Origin: Bacillus massiliigorillae
GTDB taxonomy: Bacteria; Bacillota; Bacilli; Bacillales; DSM-1321
Length of the DNA stretch: 58,354 nucleotides
Direction: 5' to 3'
NCBI RefSeq assembly: GCF_000380245.2
Contig: NZ_HG428741.1
Location: forward strand, 2,061,375 to 2,119,728
The notes beneath the pieces are model-generated. The model saw nothing but the letters and a program-made list of their open reading frames with translations. It was not told the DNA's origin and made no database searches. Position 1 is the first letter of the stretch. Each line of letters starts with the position of its first letter. Both the position numbers and the translations under genes were made by a program. Positions 27,541 through 35,903 of the stretch are shown piece after piece.

Positions 27541-28854
27541 TCACTTTGTTAATCCTTTATTTTCAAACACATCATATTTAGACCACTTGACAATCGTCTC
27601 TAATATAACAGATATAAGAACACCCATTATTAATCCATTTGATAAAAAAGGCCTAATAATAATTGGCACACTATTAAATATTTCAGGTGAAACATTCATT
27701 AACGATACACCTACCAACAATGGTACTGCTATTCTAAATATAGTATTTGAATTGAATGTTTTTCCATTTAAACTACTATAAGCTGTTCCAAAAAGCTGAA
27801 GATAAGCGACAAATAAAACAGCATTTCCTATTGTAATTGGCATGGTAGCCAATAGAGAGGCAATAATTGGTATTGAGCCTATTATCGCTAAAATAGCTCC
27901 TCCTAGAATAAATGATTTTCGATCAAATATTCTAGTACTCTGTAAAAAACCAATAGATGATGTAAATGGTGTATAAGGTACCAATCCGAAACAAGTACCA
28001 ATCATAGTAAAGATAGAAGTAATCGCCATCGAACAACGATAATGTCTATCGCCTCTTATTTCATTTATTAGCTCCGAACCCGCTTTAATAGAGGCCATTG
28101 TGTTTGTAAGATTTAGCATAACTGCAATATAAGTAATGATTACGATTCCTATTTCTAAATTAGGTGCACCCAGTGGAAAGAATGCAAAGGTATCTCCACT
28201 TGATTGTGTAACCTCAGCTATATTATTTGGAAAACAAAGAGCAAACAGTAACCAACCAATCCCCAAGCCAATTAATATAGAAAAATTACTCAGAAATTGA
28301 TTACCTTTCACCTTCAAAATACTAACCAACAGTACAATTGCAATTGATAATAGACTTATAGGAAGATTGATTGTACCTGTTTCATCAATTTTTAACATGC
28401 CTTTAAAAAAGATAAAAATAAGCTGAAAAGATAATAAGAATAAATACACAGTTAAAACCATCGGACGAAAAATCATTTCTAGAATATGTACCCAATTCAA
28501 TGCAGCAAACAGTAACGTAGTGACACTAGCTAAAAAAATCCCCGTTGCAATACCGCCTCCAACTGTTGTTAAGTCCAATCCCATTGTGGAAGCTGATATT
28601 CCTAAATTTAAAATAACACCCCATAATAAACCAGAATGGCCTTCCATTAATGGCAATTGATGACCTATCCAGCCTTGAATCATACCAACTACCCCTGTAA
28701 TTATTAATGAAGTTCGAATCATTGCTTCAACCGTATGTGCATCTAATTGAAATACACTAGCTATAGAAATGGGAACTACTATTGTATTAGCGAAAATAAA
28801 GAAAAACCATTGAATAGATGAAAAAAAAGTAAAATAAATCTTTTGCTTCTCCAT
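27541..28854 (-). CDS. NCS2-family nucleobase (uracil/xanthine-type) permease
   Basis: A 437-aa inner-membrane symporter of the NCS2/nucleobase-ascorbate family. About twelve to fourteen hydrophobic segments are visible. The N-terminal SSIQWFFFIFANTIVVPISI, the TM3-type LPLMEGHSGLLWG and the TM8-type GLVPYTPFTSSIGFLQSTRI correspond to family substrate-site regions. It should import a purine or pyrimidine base with protons. No purine riboswitch is visible upstream. It is a single-gene unit next to sinR; the substrate cannot be fixed. The ATG follows AGGAGGG. Confidence 0.85.
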   Translation of the reverse strand: MEKQKIYFTFFSSIQWFFFIFANTIVVPISIASVFQLDAHTVEAMIRTSLIITGVVGMIQGWIGHQLPLMEGHSGLLWGVILNLGISASTMGLDLTTVGGGIATGIFLASVTTLLFAALNWVHILEMIFRPMVLTVYLFLLSFQLIFIFFKGMLKIDETGTINLPISLLSIAIVLLVSILKVKGNQFLSNFSILIGLGIGWLLFALCFPNNIAEVTQSSGDTFAFFPLGAPNLEIGIVIITYIAVMLNLTNTMASIKAGSELINEIRGDRHYRCSMAITSIFTMIGTCFGLVPYTPFTSSIGFLQSTRIFDRKSFILGGAILAIIGSIPIIASLLATMPITIGNAVLFVAYLQLFGTAYSSLNGKTFNSNTIFRIAVPLLVGVSLMNVSPEIFNSVPIIIRPFLSNGLIMGVLISVILETIVKWSKYDVFENKGLTK

Positions 28855-29079
28855 TTAAGCCCTCCTCCCCTATAAAAGTTAGATTAACTCTCCTCATTAT
28901 AATAAAATTTCATAATTTTGTTATCTAATCTGCCTAAATATTAATAAATGCAAGTTAAATAGAAGCTTATAGCATCGCAACAATATTTTGGTATGGAAGA
29001 TATTTAAGCTTTTTATCCTCTTATTATGTTGCTATTATATGTCATGATTGAAAAACAACTTTGGAGGTCAAGAGTAATC

Positions 29080-29838
29080 ATGAAGAAAGCAATACTAATA
29101 GGAGCACTTGCTAGCTCTTTATTATTCGCTGGCCAAGCACTAGCAGCAGATTATACAGTAAAGTCAGGAGACTCATTATGGTCCATTTCCAAGGCAAATA
29201 ATGTTACCGTAAGTCAATTAAAAACTTGGAATCAATTAAAAAGTGACGTAATCTATCCTGGTCAAATTCTTAAAATCAATACTTCTTCTAGCAAAACCTA
29301 TATTGTTGCTAAAGGCGATACTTTTTATAAAATTGCTCAGAAATTCAACATGAGCATGTCACAATTACAAAGCTTAAACCCCCAAGTTCAAAATATCAAT
29401 TCATTATATATTGGACAAGTACTTAATATCTCCGGTAATTCTTCTAACTCTTCTAATTGGGAAAGTAAAGCGAATTCCATTATTGAATCCGGGAAGAAAT
29501 ACTTAGGGGCTAAATACTTATACGGTGCATCACCTGATCGAACAGATGTGTTTGATTGCTCCAGCTATACACAACGTGTCTTTAAAGAAAATGGTATTAC
29601 ATTACCAAGAACATCTATAGAGCAATCGAAAGTTGGTACAGCTATTTCTTTATCAGAAGTTAGAAAAGGAGATTTAATCTTTTTTGACACAGACTATGAT
29701 GGTGTTATCAATCATGTTGCCATAGCGATGGACAATACATCTCTTCTTCAATGTACAACATCGAGTGGTGTTTCGACAGCAACCTTAAATAGTTACTGGA
29801 AGCCACGAGCAGTGAAAGCTGTACGTGTGATTAAATAG
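29080..29838 (+). CDS. Secreted LysM-NlpC/P60 cell-wall endopeptidase
   Basis: A peptidoglycan hydrolase of about 252 aa. A signal peptide (MKKAILIGALASSLLFAGQA, cleavage near ALA-A) is followed by two LysM repeats (YTVKSGDSLWSISKANNVTV and YIVAKGDTFYKIAQKFNMSM) and a C-terminal NlpC/P60 domain. The catalytic cysteine is in VFDCSSYTQRVF and the histidine in INHVAIAMDN. Family members cut the D-Glu-diaminopimelate bond of stem peptides, as in LytE/LytF/CwlS-like enzymes. The start is the ATG at 29080, twelve bases after GGAGG; upstream in-frame ATGs would mask the signal peptide. A long hairpin terminator follows. Confidence 0.92.
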   Translation: MKKAILIGALASSLLFAGQALAADYTVKSGDSLWSISKANNVTVSQLKTWNQLKSDVIYPGQILKINTSSSKTYIVAKGDTFYKIAQKFNMSMSQLQSLNPQVQNINSLYIGQVLNISGNSSNSSNWESKANSIIESGKKYLGAKYLYGASPDRTDVFDCSSYTQRVFKENGITLPRTSIEQSKVGTAISLSEVRKGDLIFFDTDYDGVINHVAIAMDNTSLLQCTTSSGVSTATLNSYWKPRAVKAVRVIK

Positions 29839-29858
29839 TTTAATAAGAGCTTTGCTTA

Positions 29859-29911
29859 AACAAAATCAAAAGACTAGCATTGATAATAAATGCTAGTCTT
29901 TTGATTTTGTT
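29859..29911 (+). terminator. Long hairpin terminator after the LysM hydrolase
   Basis: A perfect 23-bp stem (29859-29881 with 29889-29911) around a 7-base loop, 20 bases after the hydrolase stop. It ends in a T-rich arm. The symmetric A/T-rich ends would let it also stop minus-strand transcripts. Confidence 0.85.
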
Positions 29912-29941
29912 ATATTACATAAAATGTGAGCGGATTATTCT

Positions 29942-30127
29942 TTATTCATATGGAAAATATTCATCATCACTTTTTTCATAAGATTGTATTGCTCCTAAAA
30001 TCTTTAAACAGGCTGAACTTTCATCTTTAACAGTTGATGAAATCATATTTCTCTCCTCTTCAGATGCATAAAACCAATACATTCTAAAAGCCTTTAAGCT
30101 CTGTACGGCATACTTTACATTCTCCAA
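29942..30127 (-). CDS. Small protein of unknown function (61 aa)
   Basis: Start TTG at 30127 behind AGGAGGG (a TTG at 30151 precedes that site). The product is acidic and soluble, with the segments NVKYAVQSLKAFRMYWFYAS and DESSACLKILGAIQSYEKS. No family is recognised. A good ribosome site and amino-acid composition like a real protein support it. Its transcript ends close to the long hairpin at 29859-29911. Confidence 0.55.
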   Translation of the reverse strand: MENVKYAVQSLKAFRMYWFYASEEERNMISSTVKDESSACLKILGAIQSYEKSDDEYFPYE

Positions 30128-30188
30128 GTCAATCCCTCCTGTATTAGACAAAAAACTTCTTTTTCATTGTATGTTCATCGTACAAAAA

Positions 30189-30210
30189 AAAGTCCTTTTA
30201 CAAGGACTTT
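30189..30210 (-). terminator. Intrinsic terminator (minus strand)
   Basis: AAAGTCCTT / AAGGACTTT stem of 9 bp with a 4-base loop. On the minus strand it runs into a run of eight T. It lies about 90 bases downstream of the small membrane protein gene at 30302-30526 and probably ends that transcript. Confidence 0.85.
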
Positions 30211-30301
30211 ACACAATGTATTTTTCTCATATGTACTTTTTAATGAAATAATATTATAGCTTTTGTTTCTAATCGACATAAACGAAGTAATACAACTTAA
30301 T

Positions 30302-30526
30302 CTAAAATTTAGTAAGATGTTTATTATTGTTTTGTTCCATTTTATCAAGTTCAAGTCGTAATTTTTCCGTTTCCATAATGAAGTTTTCTTGCTTTAGCTT
30401 TTCTAATTCTATTTGATCTTTAAGCATTTCTCGATTTAATTTAGCTTGTTTCTCAAAATGACTTGTTACAATTGCAATAATAGGAATGGAGAATATTAAT
30501 ACTACCGCTACTAGCCCTATCATCAT
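30302..30526 (-). CDS. Small membrane protein with a coiled-coil tail
   Basis: A 74-aa protein: one N-terminal transmembrane helix (MMIGLVAVVLIFSIPIIAIV) then a charged heptad-like helix rich in E, K and L (KLKQENFIMETEKLRLELDK). The layout recalls PspB/LiaI-type envelope-stress accessory proteins, though no family is certain. The start is ATG 30526, eight bases after AAGGAGG. It is a single gene with its own terminator. Confidence 0.65.
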   Translation of the reverse strand: MMIGLVAVVLIFSIPIIAIVTSHFEKQAKLNREMLKDQIELEKLKQENFIMETEKLRLELDKMEQNNNKHLTKF

Positions 30527-30800
30527 TATAAACGCCTCCTTATATAGTCTATTATTTATAAGCTTCATTTTTCATATGTCTTGCTTACTTTGTAGAATTG
30601 AGTTTAACTCTTTCAAATTATTTGCCTTATAAAAATTATAGACCTTTCACGATTATTTATCTATGCAACGAAGTCATTTTCCATAAATATGTTTGAAAAA
30701 TCTTCTACTAATATTGAATAAAAGAATAAACTACTAATATATTATTTATAAGAAAATATATTCATTGTCCATAAATCATTGAATTAGGAGTGATAGCTCG

Positions 30801-30905
30801 ATGACAAGTTTAATATGTCTATCCATTACTTTAGTCATATTAACAGCATTAATTGCCGATGAGAAATCATTTAAATATATTTTAAAAACGTTCAAAAATA
30901 AATAA
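30801..30905 (+). CDS. Very small membrane peptide (34 aa)
   Basis: ATG at 30801 after TTAGGAGTGATAGCTCG. One hydrophobic helix (SLICLSITLVILTALIA) is followed by a basic tail (KSFKYILKTFKNK). This layout is shared by type I toxins and by small sporulation or membrane regulators. No family is recognised. A structured element follows 30 bases downstream. No antisense gene is proven. Confidence 0.45.
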   Translation: MTSLICLSITLVILTALIADEKSFKYILKTFKNK

Positions 30906-30935
30906 ATTAGAAGTAAATACCTCTGTTGACTAATC

Positions 30936-31036
30936 AAAAAGAGCCATGCTGGCATAGAGCAAACCGCTCTCGAAAACTACTTATGGTTTTCAAAACGGAA
31001 AGACTCATACCTAAGCATGGCATGTATTTCTCTTTT
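30936..31036. other. Unassigned structured RNA-like element
   Basis: GCCATGC (30943-30949) pairs with GCATGGC (31015-31021), extended outside by AAAAGAG with CTCTTTT. Inside are two hairpins, AGAGC-AAACC-GCTCT and GAAAAC-(8 nt)-GTTTTC. On the plus strand AGAGCAAACC, AACGGAAAGAC and CCTAA resemble in order the first half of the GEMM/cyclic-di-GMP-I riboswitch, but the second half is missing. On the minus strand the outer stem is followed by TCTTTTT, so it could be the 3' terminator or a 3'-UTR RNA of the exporter gene. The strand is unknown. Confidence 0.45.
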
Positions 31037-31055
31037 ATAAACATTAAATACCAAA

Positions 31056-32687
31056 TTACTTCATCTCTTGTGATAATGCAGTGGTTACTTCCTGATTTTC
31101 CTTCTTCTCTTTATTTAATTCCTCAGCAATATTTGAAGTACGAAGAGGTAATTCTTTTAAAAAGAATACAAGGATAAAAGCTACCACTAATATAATGGTT
31201 CCTGTTAAAAATACGGTTGATAATGTTTGAGATAAGGCATCTCGAATATTATCAATCATTTGAGTAAATATAGGCTGAATTTCAGCAGGCAAACTTGCTT
31301 GTGTTTTTTCGAGTAATGGCTTGTTCATCAACGCCTGCGGATTTGCGAAAGCAACCATTTGCTCTGCTATTTTCGGGTCAATTTTTGAAAAATCAGGTGC
31401 AGAAGCAGATTGCATCGCTTCTTTTAAATGCGTACTTAGATTATTAGACATTACTGTACCCATTACCGCAACCCCAATCGTACCACCTAAATTACGGAAT
31501 AATTGAGTAGATGCCGTTACTACACCTAGTTCTTTATGCGAAACAGCATTTTGGGTAGCTAACGAGAATACAGGTAAACCGAGACCTAAACCAAATCCAA
31601 AAACAATCATACTTAGTACAGCCATGAAAGTATTATCCATGTAAACCATAATAGTCATACCTACAATCATAATTGGAACACCAATCAAGGCATACCGCTT
31701 ATATTTTCCGGTTTTCGCCATCAACTGTCCAGTCACAGCACTGGACACAACCATAACAATAGACATCGGCATCGTAACATATCCAGCATAAGTTGGAGAA
31801 ATACCAAGTACACCTTGAACAAAGAATGAAAGATAAATCATAGCTCCCATCATACCAAAGTTCATGATAAAGCTAATCAAATTAGAAATAGTTACGACAT
31901 TATTCTTAAATAAACTAAGTGGTAATATAGGATTTTTCACTTTAGATTCTATAAATATGAAAATTACTGCAGCTACTATAGAGCCTGCAATAAGACCAAT
32001 AATTTGTGATGAACCCCAGTCATATTCAGTACCAGCCCATGAGAAAGCAAGCAATAATGGGACGATGGCTAATGTAATAAACAATGATCCCAAATAATCA
32101 ATACTCTGTGCTTTTCCACGTTCAACTTTAGGAAACATCACTAAAATCATACCGAAAGCTATGATTCCAATAGGTAAGAAGATCCAGAACAACCAATGCC
32201 AATCTAGGTGATCAACTAAATAACCTCCAAGTACTGGTCCAAGTACACTAGAGAAGCCGAATACGGCAGACATTAATCCCATCCATTTCCCTCGTTCACG
32301 TGGAGGAAATAAATCTCCTACTGCAGTAAAAGCTGTTGATTGGATAATACCAGCTCCTACCCCTTGAATACCCCTATAAATAATAAATTGAAATACATCT
32401 GATGAGGTACCTGTTAAAAAAGCACCAATCATAAATAATAAAATCCCTAGCAATAAAAATGGTTTACGACCGAAAATATCTGACAACTTACCGACAAGAA
32501 CTGTTGCAATAGTCGATGTCAATAAATATATATTAATGGTCCAAGTGTAATAGTCCATACCATCTAGAATTGCTATAATTCTAGGCATGGCTGTACTAGT
32601 TATTGTCTGATTTATAGCAGCAAAAAACATAGCTGCCATAATTGCAAACATAATAGATAATTTTTTACTTTTTGATAAATTTTCCAT
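31056..32687 (-). CDS. DHA2/EmrB-QacA-type MFS drug exporter
   Basis: A 543-aa major facilitator, 14-helix DHA2 subfamily. Motif A is seen in GKLSDIFGRKPF and motif C in GPVLGGYLVDHLDWHWLFWIFLP, the typical antiporter block; ITSTAMPRII is the TM1 region. It should export toxic compounds by proton antiport. It lies 30 bases after a MarR-type gene in the same direction, so it is probably the repressor's target and is induced by its own substrate. Confidence 0.92.
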   Translation of the reverse strand: MENLSKSKKLSIMFAIMAAMFFAAINQTITSTAMPRIIAILDGMDYYTWTINIYLLTSTIATVLVGKLSDIFGRKPFLLLGILLFMIGAFLTGTSSDVFQFIIYRGIQGVGAGIIQSTAFTAVGDLFPPRERGKWMGLMSAVFGFSSVLGPVLGGYLVDHLDWHWLFWIFLPIGIIAFGMILVMFPKVERGKAQSIDYLGSLFITLAIVPLLLAFSWAGTEYDWGSSQIIGLIAGSIVAAVIFIFIESKVKNPILPLSLFKNNVVTISNLISFIMNFGMMGAMIYLSFFVQGVLGISPTYAGYVTMPMSIVMVVSSAVTGQLMAKTGKYKRYALIGVPIMIVGMTIMVYMDNTFMAVLSMIVFGFGLGLGLPVFSLATQNAVSHKELGVVTASTQLFRNLGGTIGVAVMGTVMSNNLSTHLKEAMQSASAPDFSKIDPKIAEQMVAFANPQALMNKPLLEKTQASLPAEIQPIFTQMIDNIRDALSQTLSTVFLTGTIILVVAFILVFFLKELPLRTSNIAEELNKEKKENQEVTTALSQEMK

Positions 32688-32717
32688 TACCTTGTTTTCT
32701 CTCCCCTATTATTTCAG

Positions 32718-33137
32718 TTATAAATTTGTAGTTAACATTGTGAAGATTCGTTTTAAATGATGGATTTCTTCATCAGGTAGTATATCGAAGTATGACTGAA
32801 GAATTTCTTTTTTAATAGCACGAAGATGATTAACCTTTTCCTTACCTTTTTCTGTTATAGTGATATTTACAATCCTTCGATCATTATCACAACGTTCTTT
32901 TTCAACAAACCCCTCACTTAATAATTGATCGGTTATTCCTGTTACAGCAGCAGCAGAAATACTAAGAGCACTTGCGAGTTTTGAGACAGTTTGTGAACCT
33001 GAATTATCAATGATAAATAAAACCTTAAATTGATTTATATTTAAACTAGTGCTTTTCTTATTAAAATCACGGGAAATGGTCTTCATAAATGTCTGGAACA
33101 TAGAAGTAACTTCAAATAACTCCTTATTTCTATCCAT
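32718..33137 (-). CDS. MarR-family transcriptional repressor
   Basis: A 139-aa winged-helix regulator. The recognition region is QTVSKLASALSISAAAVTGITDQLLSEGFVEK and the wing is CDNDRRIVNITITEKG (the DxR motif). It should bind as a dimer to the perfect palindrome 30 bases upstream of its start and control itself and the exporter downstream. The ATG at 33137 follows AAAGGAGG. Confidence 0.92.
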   Translation of the reverse strand: MDRNKELFEVTSMFQTFMKTISRDFNKKSTSLNINQFKVLFIIDNSGSQTVSKLASALSISAAAVTGITDQLLSEGFVEKERCDNDRRIVNITITEKGKEKVNHLRAIKKEILQSYFDILPDEEIHHLKRIFTMLTTNL

Positions 33138-33166
33138 TGATGCAGCCTCCTTTCTAAATAAATCTA

Positions 33167-33205
33167 AAATAGTTAACTTCTTAATGATTAAGAAGTTAAC
33201 TATTT
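33167..33205 (-). promoter_or_regulatory. Perfect palindromic MarR operator
   Basis: Arms of 19 bases, AAATAGTTAACTTCTTAAT and its exact complement, are separated by one G at 33186. It lies just before the marR ribosome site, in the position of a promoter. The length and the TTAACTT core are typical of MarR autorepression sites. Confidence 0.8.
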
Positions 33206-33285
33206 GTTTTTAAAATATAAAACTATTTTACAGAATTGTCAATAATTTATAATTTTAATTATTTAGTTTTTTACAATAAACAAAA

Positions 33286-33325
33286 AAGGAAACCCAATCT
33301 ATACTATAAAGATTAAGGTTTCCTT
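33286..33325 (-). terminator. Intrinsic terminator after the nrd/dUTPase operon
   Basis: AAGGAAACC pairs with GGTTTCCTT across a 22-base loop that itself pairs in part (ATCT/AGAT). On the minus strand it is followed by TTTTTTG. It lies 20 bases downstream of the dUTPase stop. Confidence 0.85.
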
Positions 33326-33346
33326 ATTAAATATATTTATATACGT

Positions 33347-33781
33347 TTATTTTGTTCCAGTTGAACCAAGGCCACCACGGCTTACTTCATCTAGCTCTGC
33401 TACTTCAAGTATTTCCACTGTTTCCATTTTTTTATTAATACGGAATTGACAAATACGATCTCCTTTTTGAATAACCGTATCTCTCATAGCTAGTGCTGGG
33501 AAAAACCATTGATCTTCATTACCACAATATGATTCATCAATAACAGCATAAGAATTTGTTTGTAAAATACCGAAGTTCTTGAACGTACTAGAGCGAGGTA
33601 CGACATTTGCTTCATACCCTTCAGGTAATTTCATTCCAATCCCAAGTGGTATTAGCGCAAAATCAAATTGCTTCATTTCAACTGTCTTAGCAGCACGCAA
33701 ATCAATCCAGTCTCCAATTGCCAATTTATTAATCTTGTCTAATTCTTTGTCGAAGTACTTTACTTTAATTTGTTTTGTCAC
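33347..33781 (-). CDS. dut: dUTP diphosphatase (trimeric dUTPase)
   Basis: Hydrolyses dUTP to dUMP, preventing uracil in DNA and feeding dTMP synthesis. Conserved motifs are seen in order: IDLRAA, PRSSTFKNFGI, the Y/D motif SYAVIDESYCG, GDRICQFRI and the C-terminal GGLGSTG loop. The 144-aa size is normal for trimeric dUTPase, nearer to Bacillus/phage YncF-type than proteobacterial Dut. The start is GTG at 33781, twelve bases after AAGGAG. It follows nrdF by 17 bases and so is part of the ribonucleotide-reductase operon. Confidence 0.9.
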   Translation of the reverse strand: MTKQIKVKYFDKELDKINKLAIGDWIDLRAAKTVEMKQFDFALIPLGIGMKLPEGYEANVVPRSSTFKNFGILQTNSYAVIDESYCGNEDQWFFPALAMRDTVIQKGDRICQFRINKKMETVEILEVAELDEVSRGGLGSTGTK

Positions 33782-33798
33782 TGTACTATTGTGCTCCT

Positions 33799-34185
33799 TT
33801 AATCATTAAAATAGAAATCTTCATCACGTAAATGTTCTACTTTTGCTTTCTTATAACCGTTACCCTTCATAGAGAAGAAATCATGTGACTTTGTTTTCGT
33901 ATCAAGTCCATTTAGTACAATTGGATTAACTTCTTCATCTTCAAAATATGGAGTAAATCCAAGGTTTTGTAAAGCTTTATTTGCATTATATCGCACGAAT
34001 TTCTTAACATCAGATGCTAAATTAACTTGATCATAAACATCTTCTGTATAACTCATTTCATTATCATATAAGTCCTTTAATAAATCATAAGCGAATTCCT
34101 TTAACGATTGTTTCATTCCTTCGCTTTGTTTATTATATATTTCTTGTGCTAATAAGCCAATGTATACACCGTGAATGGCTTCATC
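33799..34185 (-). CDS. nrdF: nrdF exon 2 (ribonucleotide reductase beta subunit, C-terminal part)
   Basis: The 128 C-terminal residues of NrdF, starting D-E-A-I-H-G-V-Y-I-G-L-L, which holds the conserved E and H ligands of the second half of the metal site. It continues to LGFTPYF and the C-terminal tail DEDFYFND that docks on NrdE. Translated alone it has an ATG only by chance (34197, in intron sequence). Spliced to exon 1 (35299-35886) the joint reads L-I-I-R-D-E-A-I-H-G, which matches intronless NrdF, and gives 324 aa, the normal length. Confidence 0.9.
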   Translation of the reverse strand, partial: DEAIHGVYIGLLAQEIYNKQSEGMKQSLKEFAYDLLKDLYDNEMSYTEDVYDQVNLASDVKKFVRYNANKALQNLGFTPYFEDEEVNPIVLNGLDTKTKSHDFFSMKGNGYKKAKVEHLRDEDFYFND

Positions 34186-35298
34186 CTTTACCTTCACAAA
34201 AGATCGCTACTCTTCTGTCGTCCATAACCAAATATTATAGACTGCTTATAATTACTTATAAGAAGAGACTATATCACTCACCTATTTATAGGTGACCTCC
34301 TATTTCGATTTAAGGGATTTTCACCCACCGCTTTTGGCCCTACTCCTATTGCCGAATTTCACGGCCGATGGGATAGTCGTTGAACGTTCCTTTAAACTAA
34401 GCGGTTCCACCACTGTTTATAGAGTTTTTTATGACGAATACGGCTAGCAGTGCCTGCAGACAAACCATATTTCCTTTCTATAAAAGCATTAGTTTCGCCA
34501 TTACGAATCATTGTCACTATATCGATAAACATTTTTTCTGTAATTTTACCACGATTTTTTAATTGTTGTTCAGATATAGTTGGTTCATAATCCTCAACAA
34601 GAGGCCACAAATGATGATATCGCTTTTTGTGACGTATTAAAGACACATATCCTGGGTTTAAGTCGTAAATAACAGCAATTTCTAAATTAGTTTTATTTCG
34701 CTTTAAATGTTCTACAATTTCAAAAAATTGTTCTTCTGTCAGTTTTGACATTGGATTTTTTTGCCCCATCACATTTTGTCTTTTTCTCTCGATTTGTTTT
34801 GGAGTGAATTTATACCCTCCTAAACCTTCTCCTCCTGTAGTGAGGTTATAACCATTTTTATAAGCATCATATTTTTGGATATATTCTCTTTCTAGCACAA
34901 TTAATTCTTCTAATGTACACTCTACTTTTTCAATAATACCTGAATCAAACGTTTCTAAATATTTGAGATAAGCTTTTTGTAAATAAGAATTATAATGGTT
35001 ACCTTTTTTCAACATCCAAATATGCTCTTTAATTCGTTTTTGTCTTTCAATACAAACATCTTTTCCAATATAATATTTGTTATTGATTTTCAAATAGTAT
35101 ATCCCGTACATACTATTCCCCAGTTTAAAGGCTTCGCTGCTGATTACCCAAACCGGTTACCTCCCCATTTTTTTATAGTTTAGTAACATTATAAACAATT
35201 TCTATAGTCTAAAATGAATTTGTTTAAATTATTTTGGGCTTCCCAGCAATTAAAGAGGTTTTTCAAGCAACATTACTGTTACAAGCCGCAATATGTTT
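34186..35298 (-). ncRNA. Group I self-splicing intron in nrdF
   Basis: A 1113-base intron. The 5' exon ends CCGT; in the intron GCGG, nine bases after the site, pairs with it to form P1 with the hallmark U-G pair. The intron ends in G. Core elements are visible on the minus strand: P near 35236-35251, Q near 35130-35145, R (GTTCAACGACTATCCC, 34370-34385) and S (GATATAGTC, 34265-34275), with GACTA/TAGTC forming P7. The endonuclease gene lies between Q and R, thus in the P6 region, as in the phage T4 td intron. Splicing restores a full-length NrdF frame. Confidence 0.9.
34392..35111 (-). CDS. GIY-YIG homing endonuclease (intron-encoded)
   Basis: A 239-aa intron-mobility nuclease. The N-terminal GIY-YIG domain has YGIYYLKINNKYYIGKD, the arginine in RQKRIKEHI and the catalytic glutamate region before YNLTTGGEG. 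A NUMOD3-like linker (GQKNPMSKL) and two similar DNA-binding helix-turn-helix units follow, each ending I-R-H-K-K-x-Y-x-x-x-W (near residues 160 and 235). It should cut intronless nrdF near the insertion site. It has its own ribosome site (GGGGAATAGT) inside the intron. Confidence 0.9.
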   Translation of the reverse strand: MYGIYYLKINNKYYIGKDVCIERQKRIKEHIWMLKKGNHYNSYLQKAYLKYLETFDSGIIEKVECTLEELIVLEREYIQKYDAYKNGYNLTTGGEGLGGYKFTPKQIERKRQNVMGQKNPMSKLTEEQFFEIVEHLKRNKTNLEIAVIYDLNPGYVSLIRHKKRYHHLWPLVEDYEPTISEQQLKNRGKITEKMFIDIVTMIRNGETNAFIERKYGLSAGTASRIRHKKLYKQWWNRLV

Positions 35299-35886
35299 AC
35301 GGATTATTAAATTTATAATTTCGCCACTTTGCATCAGCTTACCTTGTCCATAGAAATACAATGGATAATAGAATCCACTATAGAAAAGAAAACTTTCTAA
35401 GTAAACAGATGCTACCATCGCTTTATATAAACTGATTTCATCATCATCTTGAATGTCATTATAAATACCAACAATTGTTTTCGCCTTGTATTGTAAGTAT
35501 TTATTTTGCTTTACCCATTCAAATACATCATTAATTTCTTCTGTTGAAGCTAATGTTAAGAAAATGTTTGAATATGATTTAGCGTGTACTGCATTTTCCA
35601 TCATTGCCATAAAGTTTAGAACTGCTTTGCGTTGATGACCTTCAACTCTTTCGGCAATCTTAGGCATACCTGTATTACCTTGCTCAGTATCTAGTAAGGT
35701 TAATCCCGCTAAAACTTTCTTATATGTGTCTTTTTCAAGTTTATTTAGAAACTTCCAAGTTAACAAATCACCATTTAAGCTGATTTCTTCAGGAAGCCAA
35801 AACTGTTTCGTGTTTTGATTGTAAAACATTTGTGTAAAGTTATCGTCATGTTTTGACCAGTTTGCCGCATCAAATACTTTGCTCAT
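35299..35886 (-). CDS. nrdF: nrdF exon 1 (ribonucleotide reductase beta subunit, N-terminal part)
   Basis: Residues 1-196 of NrdF, the small subunit of class Ib ribonucleotide reductase, which holds the dimanganese-tyrosyl cofactor activated with NrdI. Conserved segments include KVLAGLTLLDTEQGN, the metal ligand E and H in MAMMENAVHAKSYS and the radical-tyrosine region; the exon ends at GEIINLIIR. Without splicing, the frame would add eleven intron-coded residues and stop. The ATG at 35886 follows GAGGGG. The rest is at 33799-34185. Confidence 0.92.
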
Positions 35887-35903
35887 TTATTATTTCCCCT
35901 CTC

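Noticed and set aside
30936..31036. Calling a cyclic-di-GMP-I (GEMM) riboswitch
   Set aside because: Only the first-half landmarks are similar, the second arm and receptor are missing, and no plus-strand gene follows.
35263..35886. nrdF as a truncated pseudogene of 207 aa
   Set aside because: The tail after L-I-I-R is intron sequence; a complete group I intron and the matching second exon restore the full protein.
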